Both the position numbers and the translations under genes were made by a program. DNA of 64,000 bases from CAWAPS01 sp963783945 (GTDB lineage Bacteria > Actinomycetota > Acidimicrobiia > Acidimicrobiales > Palsa-688), in NCBI GenBank assembly GCA_963783945.1, contig CAWAPS010000002.1, positions 1,116,001 to 1,180,000 of the forward strand. Reading direction: 5' to 3'. The notes beneath the pieces were generated by a model that was given only the letters and a program-made list of their open reading frames with translations, did no database searches and was not told where the DNA came from. Each line of letters starts with the position of its first letter. Within the stretch, counting starts at the first letter, position 1. Below are positions 35,764 to 45,123 of the stretch, one piece after another.

Positions 35764-35940
35764 TCAGGCGCGAATGACCAGACGGGTGGAGGCCAGCGCC
35801 GCTTCGACGGCCCCATAAGCCCCGAGCGCCTGCAAGAGGCTGGCTGAACACCTCCGGTGCGACGAACGGGTCGGCGCCGGTCGCCCGTAGCGCCCCGAAG
35901 AAGACGCCGAAATCGACGACGCCCTCACCGGGGAGCAGAT
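35764..35940 (-). pseudogene. Sugar phosphate isomerase/epimerase, 3' fragment
   Basis: The C-terminal 55 or so residues of a TIM-barrel isomerase/epimerase: HLLPGEGVVDFGVFFGALRA, TGADPFVAPEVFSQPL, then after a frameshift near 35845 GAVEAALASTRLVIRA and a stop at 35764. It is fused end to end with the nuclease fragment that precedes it on the same strand. An intact paralogue-like gene lies at 46802. Confidence 0.6.
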
Positions 35941-36198
35941 GATGACATTCCCGCCGTCAGCCGTCGTCGCGAGAATGTCTATGGAGAAGGGACCCACTGA
36001 ATGCTCGACGGCTTCCAGTTCAAGCGGAATCCCAAGAGCATCGGACAGTCGGTCCAGGTTCTGTGCGAGCCACGGTGTGAACTGGAGGGCCTCGTGTTTC
36101 CAGATGTCGCGGAGACTGACTGGCTCGAGGCGCCCGACCACGATGGGTGGAGCGCCATTTACGCCTTCGGGGTCTTGGTCCGACATCGGGTCAAGCAT
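35941..36198 (-). pseudogene. N-terminal fragment of a DUF4268/NucS-like nuclease
   Basis: From ATG 36198 the sequence reads VGRLEPVSLRDIWKHEALQF, TPWLAQNLDRLSDALGIPLE and SVGPFSIDILATTADGGNVI. This is the beginning of the restriction-endonuclease-like proteins in which an Asp-Ile-Leu strand precedes the catalytic ExQ/ExK. The catalytic residue after VII is replaced by foreign sequence (isomerase fragment), so it is inactive. It could be the remains of a defence gene. Confidence 0.5.
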
Positions 36199-36490
36199 AG
36201 GCACGCATTCGGGAGTTGTCTCGTCCCTCTGCAGTCGACGCCTGGCCCTTCCTAGTGCATCAACTCGTAAGTTATAGTTAGGTGATTTACTCGGCCATGT
36301 ACCTGCCTCCTTTGGCGTTGCGCGCCGGCGTCCAGCCCCTCCTGCTGACCCTCGCGAGAGTTCGAGGGACAGAGGTGGCGCCCTTTGCGTCTTCAAGCCG
36401 GCGATAGAGGGCAGGGGGGCCATGGCGGACGGGACGTCGTTCTGGGACACGCCCGCATGTGCAACCAGACAGTCGCAGTACGATGAGTTC

Positions 36491-36603
36491 GTGGACGTTC
36501 TCGTGTTTGGCGGAACCCATCATGTCGGCCGGTCGGTGGTCGAGGTAGAGCTGACCCGAGGACACTCGGTGACCACGGTCACCCGAGGAGTGAGCGGGCC
36601 GCC
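36491..36603 (+). pseudogene. NAD-dependent epimerase/dehydratase, 5' fragment
   Basis: From GTG 36491: VDVLVFGGTHHVGRSVVEVE followed by LTRGHSVTTVTRGVSGPP. This is the GxxxxxGR dinucleotide-binding start of an NAD-dependent epimerase. Nothing of the family follows. One more member of the mosaic of gene starts and ends in this region. Confidence 0.55.
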
Positions 36604-37056
36604 ATGTTCAGGCGCTCGAGAGCCGCCAGCTCGCCGCCTAGCTTGCACGCCGCGTAGTCCGTGCTCTCAGCCAACGTCGGATCACCATCGACCATCGGGC
36701 CGTTCTCGTCGAGGCCGATCGCAAGAGGCCACCGATAGACCGACCGGCTCCGCGCCGTAAACGCTTTACGGTACTTATAGCGGCATCAACAGCCACGACC
36801 TTCAGGTTACGCTCACACAGTCCAACCTGAACGGGACCCCGGCGACGAGCCCCGTCCAACAGCCGCCAGCAACGGTATCTATGGTCGGTTGACCTCGCAC
36901 GGCTTGAATGTCTCCCTTCGGCTCGCGACCCGAGACGGGTCCCGAGCCGGCTGCTTTCCAAAACGAATACCTCCTGCCTAGCGTCAGGATGCGCCCTCCG
37001 CTGGCGCTGTTGTAGCCCTCTGTGGCCGACGAGGCCCGCGGGGGCCTTCAGAGGCA
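36604..37056. other. Gene-free stretch with an inverted repeat
   Basis: No gene recognised. Contains an 8-base perfect inverted repeat (TTCAGGTT at 36801-36808 and AACCTGAA at 36824-36831, 15-base loop), which may be a degenerate IS end or a hairpin. Confidence 0.4.
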
Positions 37057-37367
37057 GTGACCGGCGCCGAGTGCTCATCGGTCCGGAAAGCTGCAGGCCG
37101 CCTGGGAGTGTCCGCGTTCGTCTTGCGAGCTATCGCGAAGCGCGCCGAAATCACCCTACGGGGCCGAGCCGGACACCCGAGGGTGTCGGCCTCGGACGTG
37201 GACGCCCTCCTCCGGGACACTCGCAGGCCGACGGGGAACTACAGGCGAGGCTCGGTTCCCTACGGTGGACTTGAGAACGCCGCCGAGGTCTGCAACCTGT
37301 AGCTCCTCGACGCTGTGGCTGCCCGCTACGGGTGGAGCGATGATCGAGTGGCCCAAGCGGAGTGAGT
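37057..37367 (+). pseudogene. HTH DNA-binding protein, interrupted by a stop (paralogue of 45124-45745)
   Basis: Reads SSVRKAAGRLGVSAFVLRAI, AKRAEITLRGRAGHPRVSAS and DVDALLRDTRRPTGNY, an excisionase/MerR-like helix-turn-helix. A TAG at 37300 interrupts it; the same frame continues LLDAVAARYGWSDDRVAQAE to 37367. The gene at 45124-45745 has the same order (VRTAANRLGG, ASQVDALLKGTR, FLDAVVERHGWTDAQVAQAV), so this is a decayed paralogue. Confidence 0.6.
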
Positions 37368-37507
37368 TCCGCCACGAGGATGGGACCACCTTTCCACCAC
37401 TAATGGGACCACCCGGGGGTCCACCGCCTGCGGTGTCGCAGTCGGTGTCATTGCCATCGGCCGGACTGCGGCCGCACGGAGGTGGCAATGGCGTTCCCGG
37501 AGGTTCG

Positions 37508-38110
37508 TATGTACGGATCCGAGAGATTCTCCGTTTCTGGATGCGCGGTCAGGGTCTGCGCTCGATCAAGCGGCTGAGCGACATTGACCGCAGACAGTCC
37601 GGCGGTATGTGTCCGCCGCGATCGACTGCGGCGTCGACCGCCTCGGCGGTGAGGAGCAGGTGACTGACACGGTCCTGGCGGTGATCTGCGAGACGGTCCG
37701 CCCGCACCGGCCCCGGGGAAGGGGGGAGGCGTGGGAGGCGTTGGCGGCCGACCACGATGATGTGAGGGCGTGGCTGGTCGATGACCACCTGACGGTGGTC
37801 AAGGCCGGCGAGCTGCTGGCCCGGCGGGGCGTGGTGGTGCCGGAACGCACGTTGCACCGCTACGCGTTGGAGGTGTTGGGCGTGGGCCGCTTCGCCCGGG
37901 GTGTGACGGTGCGGGTGGCGGACGGGGAACCGGGCTCGGAGCTGCAGGTCGAGTTCGGCAGGATGGGGCTGCTGTTCGACTCGGTGACCGGCCGGCGCCG
38001 AGTGTGCTGGGCGCTTATCTTCCGCCAGTTACTCCCGGCATTGCTTCGCGTGGTTGAGCTTCACCCAGACGCTCGAGACTCTCGGCCCAGCTTCGGAAGT
38101 TGGGGCTGAA
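37508..38110 (+). pseudogene. IS21-type transposase (IstA-like) remnant
   Basis: The start YVRIREILRFWMRGQGLRSI and KRLSDIDRR, then one base out of frame TVRRYVSAAIDCGVDRLGG, and RGRGEAWEALAADHDDVRAW, matches the IS21 IstA N-terminus. The DDE core begins with DGEPGSELQVEFGRMGLLFD and TGRRRVCWALIF, then shifts frame to YSRHCFAWLSFTQTLETLG and stops. The rest of the core and IstB are missing. Two frameshifts and truncation: dead. Confidence 0.75.
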
Positions 38111-38232
38111 ACACCGGCAGCACCCGGTAGTGAACTCGGGAAGACGACTGGCGCTAGCGCCGCCTAAATCTGCCAACATGGGGAAGCCATGGTCGTTGCC
38201 GACCCGGCGCAGGGACTCGAACGGGAGGTCAA

Positions 38233-39513
38233 GTGGTGTCTGATCAGCCGCGCAATGGCGCTCGGGGCGTAGACGAGCGACCGTTTCCCGACCGGCCGGC
38301 CGGTACCGACACCCTGCCGCAGATCGACCACTTCCTGGTCTTGATGATGGAGAACCACTCTTACGACAACTACCTAGGCATGCTGGGCCGATCGCCGGGC
38401 GAGCGACCCCGAGGCGACGGATTCACGATCGGTCCTGACGGACAGCCCACGGCGGCCAACCCGACCCCCGCAGGCACCACCCAACACGCCTTTCGCATGC
38501 CCACCACCTGCCAGCTGTCAGGGAAACCGTCGCAAGAGTGGCAGCAGTGCCATATCCAGTTCGATCAGGGTCGCAATGATGGTTTTGTCAGCTCTGCCAG
38601 CGGCCCGGTGGCCATGGGCTACTGGACCGGCGAGGACGTGCCGTGGGCGTACTCATTGGCCAACACCTTCCCGTTGGCCGATCGCTGGTTCGCCCCAGTG
38701 TTCGGCCAGACCTACCCCAACCGCCGGTACCTGATGGCGGCAACCTCGGTTGGAATGGTCGACGATGTGCTGCCCGAGGTTATCCTGCCCGCCCCCGCCG
38801 GCACGATCTTCGACCGTCTGGACGACCATAAGATCCGGTGGCGCAACTACTACTCCAGCTTCCCGCCGACCAGCTACCTATTCCTCGGCGACGCCATCCG
38901 AAACCATTCCAGCGTGGTTCCCATCACCCAATTCTTCGCCGACGCCAAATCCGGGGATTTTCCCGGTTTCGCCATCATCGACCCTGACTTCTCTCACAAC
39001 TCCGAGGAGAATCCCCAAAACATCGTACACGGCGAGGTCTTCGCCGCGTCAGTCGTCCAGGCCGTCATGGAGTCGCCGGCCTGGCCGCGCACCTTACTGG
39101 TCTGGACCTTCGATGAGGGCGGCGGCTACTACGACCACGTGCCGCCCCCTGTGGCCGTGGCGCCGGACGGAATCCCACCGCTGCCCCCCGCTGAGCACGA
39201 CGACGGATTTGCCCACTACGGATTCCGGGTGCCCGCCGTCGTGATCTCGCCCTGGAGCCGCCCCAATCACGTAACCAGCGTGGTCCATGATCACACCTCT
39301 ATCCTGGCCATGGTCGAGCGGAAATGGAACCTCCCGGCCATGACCAACCGAGACGCCGCCGCCGCAGACCTATCCGACTTTGTGAACTTCAGTCAGCCGG
39401 CCTTCGCGGATCCCCCCGAATTATCGCCGCCGCTAGCCGGTCCCACCCAACTCGCCTGCGAGAAGAACGGACCGGGGCAGATCCCACCACCAGGCTCGGT
39501 AACACCCCGGTAG
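38233..39513 (+). CDS. Phosphoesterase (phospholipase C/acid phosphatase-like) family protein
   Basis: A 426-residue member of the PF04185-type phosphoesterases (non-haemolytic phospholipase C, acid phosphatase AcpA). The metal-binding motif LMMENHSYDNYLG (about 37-49) is at the N-terminus; GYWTGEDVPWAYSLANTFPL, FGQTYPNRRYLMAATS and the catalytic region LLVWTFDEGGGYYDHVPPP follow, then FRVPAVVISPWSRPNHVTS with HDHTSILAMVERKW. No signal peptide or Tat motif precedes the core, unlike most exported members, so it is cytoplasmic or 5'-shortened. GGGAGG lies about 8 bases upstream of the GTG start. Hydrolyses phosphate mono- or diesters. Confidence 0.85.
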   Translation: MVSDQPRNGARGVDERPFPDRPAGTDTLPQIDHFLVLMMENHSYDNYLGMLGRSPGERPRGDGFTIGPDGQPTAANPTPAGTTQHAFRMPTTCQLSGKPSQEWQQCHIQFDQGRNDGFVSSASGPVAMGYWTGEDVPWAYSLANTFPLADRWFAPVFGQTYPNRRYLMAATSVGMVDDVLPEVILPAPAGTIFDRLDDHKIRWRNYYSSFPPTSYLFLGDAIRNHSSVVPITQFFADAKSGDFPGFAIIDPDFSHNSEENPQNIVHGEVFAASVVQAVMESPAWPRTLLVWTFDEGGGYYDHVPPPVAVAPDGIPPLPPAEHDDGFAHYGFRVPAVVISPWSRPNHVTSVVHDHTSILAMVERKWNLPAMTNRDAAAADLSDFVNFSQPAFADPPELSPPLAGPTQLACEKNGPGQIPPPGSVTPR

Positions 39514-39835
39514 GGAATGTTCCGGCAGTAGCCGTTCTCCACGAAAAGTAGTCAGCGCTGGCGAGTACGCCAGACATCAGGCATCTCATTGATGCAGAAT
39601 GCGCGATGGATAACGCGCCAGCGTTCGTGGGCATTGCGACGCAGATCGGCACATCTCGTGCCTAGCCACCTGACCACGTTCCAAGGGCTGCGATGCTTAG
39701 CAAAGTTCGTAACCTCTCGGCGGCAAGCGCCACCGCACTAGCAGCGATCCCGAGGATCGCGATCCGATGACGAGCCCTCTCGCTCGTTTCGCCACACCCA
39801 GCTTCGTAAGCACCCCTGACATTGACCGTCGGTCT
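39514..39835. other. Intergenic region, no gene seen
   Basis: Nothing recognisable on either strand between the phosphoesterase and the small membrane protein. Confidence 0.4.
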
Positions 39836-40066
39836 TCATTCGGTAGCAGGGGGTCCTTCTCCAGCCTCCTGCACTTTGACCGCATCAACTTGATCCTGGA
39901 TCCGACGCCATCGGCTCATTACTACGGCACCCACACCGCCCGCAGCTACGACCGTGGCGAGCAAGATGATCCAACCGGACACCAGGTTTCCGTTTTGCAC
40001 GACGAGCGCTACCACCCCGATCACGGCGGCGACGGTCGCACTAGCGGTAGTCGTGGTGTCCTCCAC
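39836..40066 (-). CDS. Small membrane protein
   Basis: A possible 76-residue protein from GTG 40066: VEDTTTTASATVAAVIGVVA, then LVVQNGNLVSGWIILLATVV and AAGGVGAVVMSRWRR, predicted as two membrane helices followed by a charged cytoplasmic tail (RIQDQVDAVKVQEAGEG). Good helix pattern but no strong ribosome-binding site and no known family. Moderately likely to be real; it would be a lone gene. Confidence 0.4.
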   Translation of the reverse strand: MEDTTTTASATVAAVIGVVALVVQNGNLVSGWIILLATVVAAGGVGAVVMSRWRRIQDQVDAVKVQEAGEGPPATE

Positions 40067-40189
40067 GAGACTTGAAAGTGACTCGGCCGCCGTTGCCAGG
40101 ACCTCGGCCGTTGAGCGTTGGGACCGTCCCCAACCGCCGGGTTACGGCTGCAGTTAGTGATGAAACCCGAGCCGATCGCTTGCTCATAA

Positions 40190-41470
40190 CTAGCGCGAGC
40201 GGGGCGTCCAGGACCCCGATGCCCAAGCCCATGGGGCGTCGGCGGAAGGGTCGTACACCAGTTCGTGCACGCATGGGCGGTCAGTGAGGGTGATGACCCA
40301 CCCCGAGCGGGACTCGGTCCATCCTGTGCCGTCTAGATGTGCGGCGTGGATCGGAGCCTGCCATGCGTTGTAGCCTTCGGGTTCGCCCACCACGACGAAC
40401 AGCTCGCGGTCGAAGTCGATGACGTACACCGGCATATTGTGTGGCGCCCATAGGGTCGTCCGCCCCTCTTCGTCTGTCACCCGAATCCGCGCCCCGTTCG
40501 GAAAGCGCTCTTGGATCATCCTGTTCCATGCCGCCAGTTCGTGACGGCGCCTCGCCGGCCGGACGTCTAGCTGGTAGCGGGCGGCGAGCAGTTCGGCCGT
40601 GCCGATGTCGAGGTGGCACAGGACCTCTTCCGCCGGGAGGGTGGCGAGCCCGACGGCGGGGCTGCCCTCAAGCCGAGCGTTTGTCTCTGCCCAGCGTCTC
40701 CAAATGCTCCGGTGGCGGAGCGGTGCGCAGAGGGCCAGCCTGGCGCTTGAGGCCAGGCCGTCGTTGACTAGCGCCTTGGCGAGAGCGAAGAGCCGCATCG
40801 GCTGGTTGCCGCTGGCCCGCCACCAGCATCCGGTTCCCGAAGGGACCTCTGACAGGATGCCGATAGCGGTGTCGTAGCGCCGCCGTTCGCCCTGGTCGTG
40901 GTTCCGCAGCTGGAAGCAGCCCTCCGGGTGACCGCCGAAGGGGTGCGGTGATGCACATAGGTCCAGGCGGTCGTTGTTCGGCGAGGCCCACGCTGAACAG
41001 CCTCCGAAGTCGGATTCACTGAGCTTCACCTCGATCAGCAGCAGATGTAGCGCACCCGCGTCGTCGTGACAGCGGTAGAGGACGTCCACCTGGGTCCTAT
41101 GTCCCGACGGTCCCGTCGACTCCCGGAGCCGGTCGTCCTGGTCGCTGTACTCGAACAGCGGCGGTCCGACGTGTTCGATCCCCCATAGGCCGGCATCCTT
41201 GGCCAAGGAGATTCGTCCGGCTGGGTCCAGGTTGGCGAACAGGTTAAGAGCGAACAGCTGCGACGAGCGGACGTTGGGCAGCCATGTGTGGGCCAGGCCG
41301 GCGGGGGCCACCTCGGTCTCCCACACGGCGACGGCGGCACCTACCAGGCCGTCACGGGGGTCGGCGAAGCACTGGCCGCCGTGGGTAAGCGGCACGGAAA
41401 GACCAGCGGCGTGGTCGCGAAGATGGGCGTTGAGTCGAGTGGCCCAGCGGGGAGCGACCGCCTCAGGCAC
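40190..41470 (-). CDS. PD-(D/E)XK nuclease (PGN_0703-like)
   Basis: A putative 426-residue protein resembling the PGN_0703-like restriction-endonuclease group. RSSQLFALNLFANLDPAGRI (about 69-88) and VGPPLFEYSDQDDRLREST precede the nuclease core QVDVLYRCHDDAG and LLLIEVKLSESDFGGCS, where Asp129 and Glu147-x-Lys149 form the D-ExK active site. The C-terminal half (RIRVTDEEGRTTLWAPHN, VYVIDFDRELFVVVGEPEG) is an additional domain. Start at GTG 41470 is chosen because upstream codons antiparallel another remnant. Such enzymes cut DNA, often in restriction or phage defence; no partner methylase is seen. Confidence 0.65.
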   Translation of the reverse strand: MPEAVAPRWATRLNAHLRDHAAGLSVPLTHGGQCFADPRDGLVGAAVAVWETEVAPAGLAHTWLPNVRSSQLFALNLFANLDPAGRISLAKDAGLWGIEHVGPPLFEYSDQDDRLRESTGPSGHRTQVDVLYRCHDDAGALHLLLIEVKLSESDFGGCSAWASPNNDRLDLCASPHPFGGHPEGCFQLRNHDQGERRRYDTAIGILSEVPSGTGCWWRASGNQPMRLFALAKALVNDGLASSARLALCAPLRHRSIWRRWAETNARLEGSPAVGLATLPAEEVLCHLDIGTAELLAARYQLDVRPARRRHELAAWNRMIQERFPNGARIRVTDEEGRTTLWAPHNMPVYVIDFDRELFVVVGEPEGYNAWQAPIHAAHLDGTGWTESRSGWVITLTDRPCVHELVYDPSADAPWAWASGSWTPRSR

Positions 41471-41544
41471 GCGGCACGTCCGGCGCGGTCCGGGACCGTA
41501 GGCACTCGAGGGCGAAAGTCCCAGACTCCCAGTCCGGCGGCACG

Positions 41545-42052
41545 GCACACCCGGATCAAGCAATACCACAAGGAAGGACGAGCCCTTCGCACCGAGACCA
41601 CCATCAACGACACCCGGGACTTCTCGATCGGCAAACGGCTGTGCAACCTGCCCGCCCTCCGGGAGATCGGCTTCTCCGCCAACCGGCGCCTCCTCGACGC
41701 CCAAATGATCAGCCACGACCCGACCATCGGCGACACCGTCTTCCACCAAGTTCACCCAACCCGCGGTGCTCGACGGACAACGCGTAGCCGGACTGCGCTT
41801 CGGTGACCCCCGCGTCCACGTCCTCCTCACCGCCATGGCCATCTCCCGGCTCCAGCCCCACGGGTTCTCCAACCGCGACATGCGAGAACACCTCGCGCCC
41901 CTCCTCGGACTCGACCCCCACCACCTAAGCGCCGGGCGCATGACCTACGACCTACGCCGACTCCGTCTCCATGGGCTCATCGAACGCATCCCCCACACCC
42001 ACCGCTACCGACCCACCTCCCTCGGCTGGAGAACCACCTGGTTACAGTCCCC
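41545..42052 (+). pseudogene. C-terminal remnant of a mobile-element-associated protein
   Basis: Reads TRIKQYHKEGRALRTETTIN, DTRDFSIGKRLCNLPALREI, GFSANRRLLDAQ, and one frame away PAVLDGQRVAGLRFGDPRVH, LTAMAISRLQPHGFSNRDMR and GRMTYDLRRLRLHGLIERIP. I recognise the pattern from a widespread actinobacterial protein near transposons whose C-terminus is a winged helix. The 5' part is missing and a frameshift lies near 41760. It lies head to tail with the nuclease gene's start on the other strand. Confidence 0.5.
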
Positions 42053-42055
42053 TTG

Positions 42056-42277
42056 GCGCCTCGGACGGCCAGGGCGGTCGATCTGACTATCGGCGAGCGC
42101 CCCGAGGGACCAATCTTCATCACCGCCCTCGACGCCGGGGTCCCGTTGCGCGACGTGCAAGAGGCCGCCTCGCACGCCGACCCCCCGCACCACCATGCGC
42201 TACGACCGAGCGAGGGTCTCCCTCGATCGCCACGCCACTTATATCGTGTCCACTTACATCGCTGGAGCCGCCCGCTG
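42056..42277 (+). pseudogene. Tyrosine-recombinase integrase, C-terminal fragment
   Basis: APRTARAVDLTIGERPEGPI is followed directly by FITALDAGVPLRDVQEAASH, then after a shift at the CCCCCC run (42181-42186) TMRYDRARVSLDRHATYIVS and a stop. The segment between, which carries the HxLRH catalytic box, has been deleted. The Tyr in MRYDRA is the expected nucleophile. It matches the C-terminal half of the integrase whose N-terminal half is at 57690-58175. Confidence 0.7.
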
Positions 42278-42891
42278 ACTGGCGTTCTGGGCGCCACCCA
42301 GATACCCGCTGGCGCCCAGAGCCAGGGTCCCGAGCACTCATACCGATTCGGCACACGGGACTGGTCAGATCCACTCTCCGGTCGTAGAACCGTGGTTGTG
42401 TTATGCGCTTGGGCTGCCTGCGGCCGTAATGGACGATGAGACACGACCTTTGTGGACAAGGAAGCGTGGCTGGAGCGCCTGTACCCGCCTGATGACGGCG
42501 GATCGGGGATCACGCCTGGCAGGTGCTCGCGAGACGACCCCTGACCTAGATCGAAGCGATCAGCTCGGGCCGGGCATCAACGCCTGGATCGCCGACTCGG
42601 GAGTGCCTCAGGGCCCCTCTACGAGAATCCCCCGCTCGTTCGCTCTGCCGCGTTGCTCGCATAGTCAGCGGGGTCGTTGAGACAGACAATCGATGCGAGA
42701 CTCCGGTAATCCTGTTCGCGCCGCACGAGGAGGCCCAATGGGTCGGCGACTTCGGGGGCCCGACTTACACAGCTCGTCGTAGCAACTCAACGCTACTGCA
42801 TCGTCTACCAGACGCTTGCCCCATCCCCCCCGGTCGATGTTTCTGTCCCTATCCTTAGACTCGGTCGAGAGAGTGAGGGACAGAGTCGCCC
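42278..42891. other. Gene-free stretch
   Basis: About 610 bases without a recognisable gene downstream of the integrase fragment. It ends in a promoter-like region and GAGGGACAG before the membrane-protein gene. Confidence 0.4.
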
Positions 42892-43290
42892 ATGCCGCTG
42901 GATGATCGGAACGCTCACGACCAGCACCCCGGTCCCGGTGATCCGGTCGAGCAGCTATCTTCCTCCGCCCGTGGTTGGCACACGATTCAGGTGGCCGTCC
43001 TTGGTTTCATCGGCATCTGCGGCGTCCTGCGCACCACTTCGATTTCGACGCCCAGAGCTGTTCAGGTGCTGGCCGCCATCCTGGCTGTCTCGTCGCTCGC
43101 GGTCGCCTGCGTCGCGATCTTCATGGTCGGCAGGGTCGCATACCCGTTCAAGCCCACCTCGGAGCCCAGCCAAAGAGGAAACGAAGTTGCCCAAGCCCGA
43201 CAGGATCTGCAGACTGGTATCAGGCTCACGGTATTAGCGTTAATCCTCATCGTGATCGCTGCTCTCTCGGGCTGGTGGCCGAAGACTTAA
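42892..43290 (+). CDS. Hypothetical membrane protein
   Basis: A 132-residue protein with three hydrophobic segments, about residues 31-47 (TIQVAVLGFIGICGVL), 57-80 (VLAAILAVSSLAVACVAIFM) and 108-127 (LTVLALILIVIAALSGW). The N-terminus is acidic and polar and a polar loop (PFKPTSEPSQRGNEVAQARQ) joins helices two and three. A GAGGGA ribosome-binding site lies upstream of the ATG. I do not recognise the family. It looks intact and stands alone in a gene-poor stretch. Confidence 0.6.
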   Translation: MPLDDRNAHDQHPGPGDPVEQLSSSARGWHTIQVAVLGFIGICGVLRTTSISTPRAVQVLAAILAVSSLAVACVAIFMVGRVAYPFKPTSEPSQRGNEVAQARQDLQTGIRLTVLALILIVIAALSGWWPKT

Positions 43291-43783
43291 GACGCCGCGG
43301 GCACCTCACCCGTGACGATCGCTCTGCTCCGTCCAAATGTTGGCCGTAGCGCAGGGCAGAATGCAGGCACCGAACGCTCGTTTTCAGAAACACGGGCTCA
43401 TGCCAGATCGACAGCGCGGCGCTCGCCTGCCCAGGTGCGCCTCGGTCCAAGGGACGCCAGCACACACGGCCAGATCGTCCGACCTAGCCGTGAGCGTTCT
43501 GCTCGGCCTGCTCGAGCCCGGGGCAGCCAAGCTGGCGGCCCGGGATCGCCGACTCGGCGCTCACTACGGTTGCTCCGGCTCTCTCTCCGCGATGCAGTGA
43601 TACGGAGCGTTCTGGACGTGGTTGACCGGTCGACCCGCAGGAGCGGTCACGCGACTATCGACCCTGCGGGCGGTGAACTCTCGGGTCGCGATGCTGTGAC
43701 CGTTCGACCCTCTACGGTCTGTGTCGGAACGGCGGCTGAGGAGTGGCCGTGGAACTGACAGGCAGAATCGAAGGGGGAGCGGC
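43291..43783. other. Gene-free stretch
   Basis: No coding sequence recognised. The last bases hold the GGGGGAG ribosome-binding site for the channel gene. Confidence 0.4.
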
Positions 43784-44571
43784 GTGACGGGTGACGGTGG
43801 CGAAGTGGCAGGGAAAGCGGGTTCTGCGCCCGTCCGTACCGCCGGGCGGCTGTTACTGGTTGCGGCGAGTCTCCCCGACAGCTATGGGCTGGTGCTGGGC
43901 TTGCTGCTCGTCGTGTGATCTTGTCAGCCGGCTGGACCGGTCCTGGGGGACTCGTCGCCGCCGCCATCTTCGGAGCCGCTAGCGCTTTGATGGCGTTTCA
44001 CAGCTCGAGGGTGCGCCCCGGCGCGATGCGGGTGGTGTGGGCCGGCTCGGCGGTCGCGGTGCTTGCGTCGGTGGTAGCCGCCGTGGAGGGCGGCGCGGCG
44101 AGCAAGGCGACCACGTTCGTCATCCTGACCATGCTCATCGTGGCCAGCCCGATCGCGATCCTCGCCAGGATCGCCACGCCCACCCAAGTGAGCGTTCAGA
44201 CCCTCCTGGGGGTCATCTGCGTGTACATCTTCATCGGGCTTGTCTTCGCTTACGCCGACCTCAGCGTCCAACTCGGGTCCGGGAGATCGTTCTTCGCCCA
44301 GGCTGGTCACGAGACCTCGCCGGCCTTCGTCTACTACAGCTTCATCACGATGACGACGGTTGGATACGGGGATCTGACCCCGGTGTCGCGGTTGCCTCGG
44401 ACCATGGCGTCGCTTGAAGGGCTTATAGGGCAGATCTTCCTCGTGACGGTCGTCGCCCGCCTCGTCGCGATGTACACGCCCAGCAGTGTCTCTCGTCGAA
44501 CCCTGCTGCGCGAAGAGGCGGCAGCGTCGAAGGGCGACCAGGGTTCTCCAGCGACCGAGGATCGCGAGTAA
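43784..44571 (+). pseudogene. Potassium-channel-like (Ion_trans_2) protein, frameshifted near its N-terminus
   Basis: A two-to-four-helix ion channel protein with the selectivity filter TMTTVGYGDLTP in the pore loop (VYYSFITMTTVGYGDLTPVS), a preceding helix VQTLLGVICVYIFIGLVFAY and a final inner helix GLIGQIFLVTVVARLVAMY. The N-terminal helices (AGRLLLVAASLPDSYGLVLG) read in the frame starting at GTG 43784 behind GGGGGAG; the rest is one frame later, from about 43912 (VILSAGWTGPGGLVAAAIFG). A GTG at 43915 could start a shortened channel of 218 residues lacking the first helix. Otherwise intact, so this may be a single-base error. It conducts K+ if expressed. Confidence 0.75.
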
Positions 44572-44825
44572 TGACTTTGGGCGCGTCTGCTTGGTTGCCG
44601 GCCGGTCCTCGCCGCCGTCGCGTTACGACCCCAGCGCGCCCTAACTTCCATCTGGACCGCCCGACGGTCGCGGTTGCAGTCTCGTGGAGGCCCATGGACG
44701 AGGAGTTCGGCACCAAATCGAGGCCTCCGGAAACGCGGCTTCTTGAGCGAACGCTGCGCCTTGGCGATACCTCGATGCCAGCCGCCCTGATCGGGTGCCG
44801 GCAAAGTCGCGCAGTACCAACGAGG
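44572..44825. other. Intergenic region
   Basis: No gene recognised between the channel and the IS6-type remnant. Confidence 0.35.
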
Positions 44826-44982
44826 TTCTGAACGAAGGCATGCCCTCCGAAGATTGTCCTCGCTGACCGAGTCTTCACGCCGCGCATCGGCCGCCGGGGA
44901 GCCTTGAGTCTCCCATGGTCCCATTCCATCCGATTGTTCGCGTTCTACTCGGGCCGTGAACAGCCGCCGGTAGGAGCGCGGA
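44826..44982 (-). pseudogene. Degenerate IS6-type transposase fragment
   Basis: Reads NNRMEWDHGRLKAPRRPM, RGVKT, then RSARTIFGGHAFVQNL, preceded by ALLPAAVH in another frame. It corresponds to the last third of the transposase at 48704-49423 with several substitutions and frameshifts. It is the oldest and most damaged of three IS6-type copies in this window; no terminal repeat was found. Confidence 0.7.
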
Positions 44983-45123
44983 CGCAGAACTCGAAAACGA
45001 CGCCTCGATCACGTCCGCGGGCGTCTCGCGCCGTCCAGCGCAATCCAGCCGTGGGTTGGGCGGCGGTGTGAATCGGCCCCGGAAAGCCGTCCCCTCTGAG
45101 GGCATCAGGAGACGAAGGTGCTA

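Noticed and set aside
40190..41941. Extended start of the nuclease gene at 41941
   Set aside because: The first 157 codons are antisense to the plus-strand mobile-element remnant and have no protein-like pattern; GTG 41470 is preferred.
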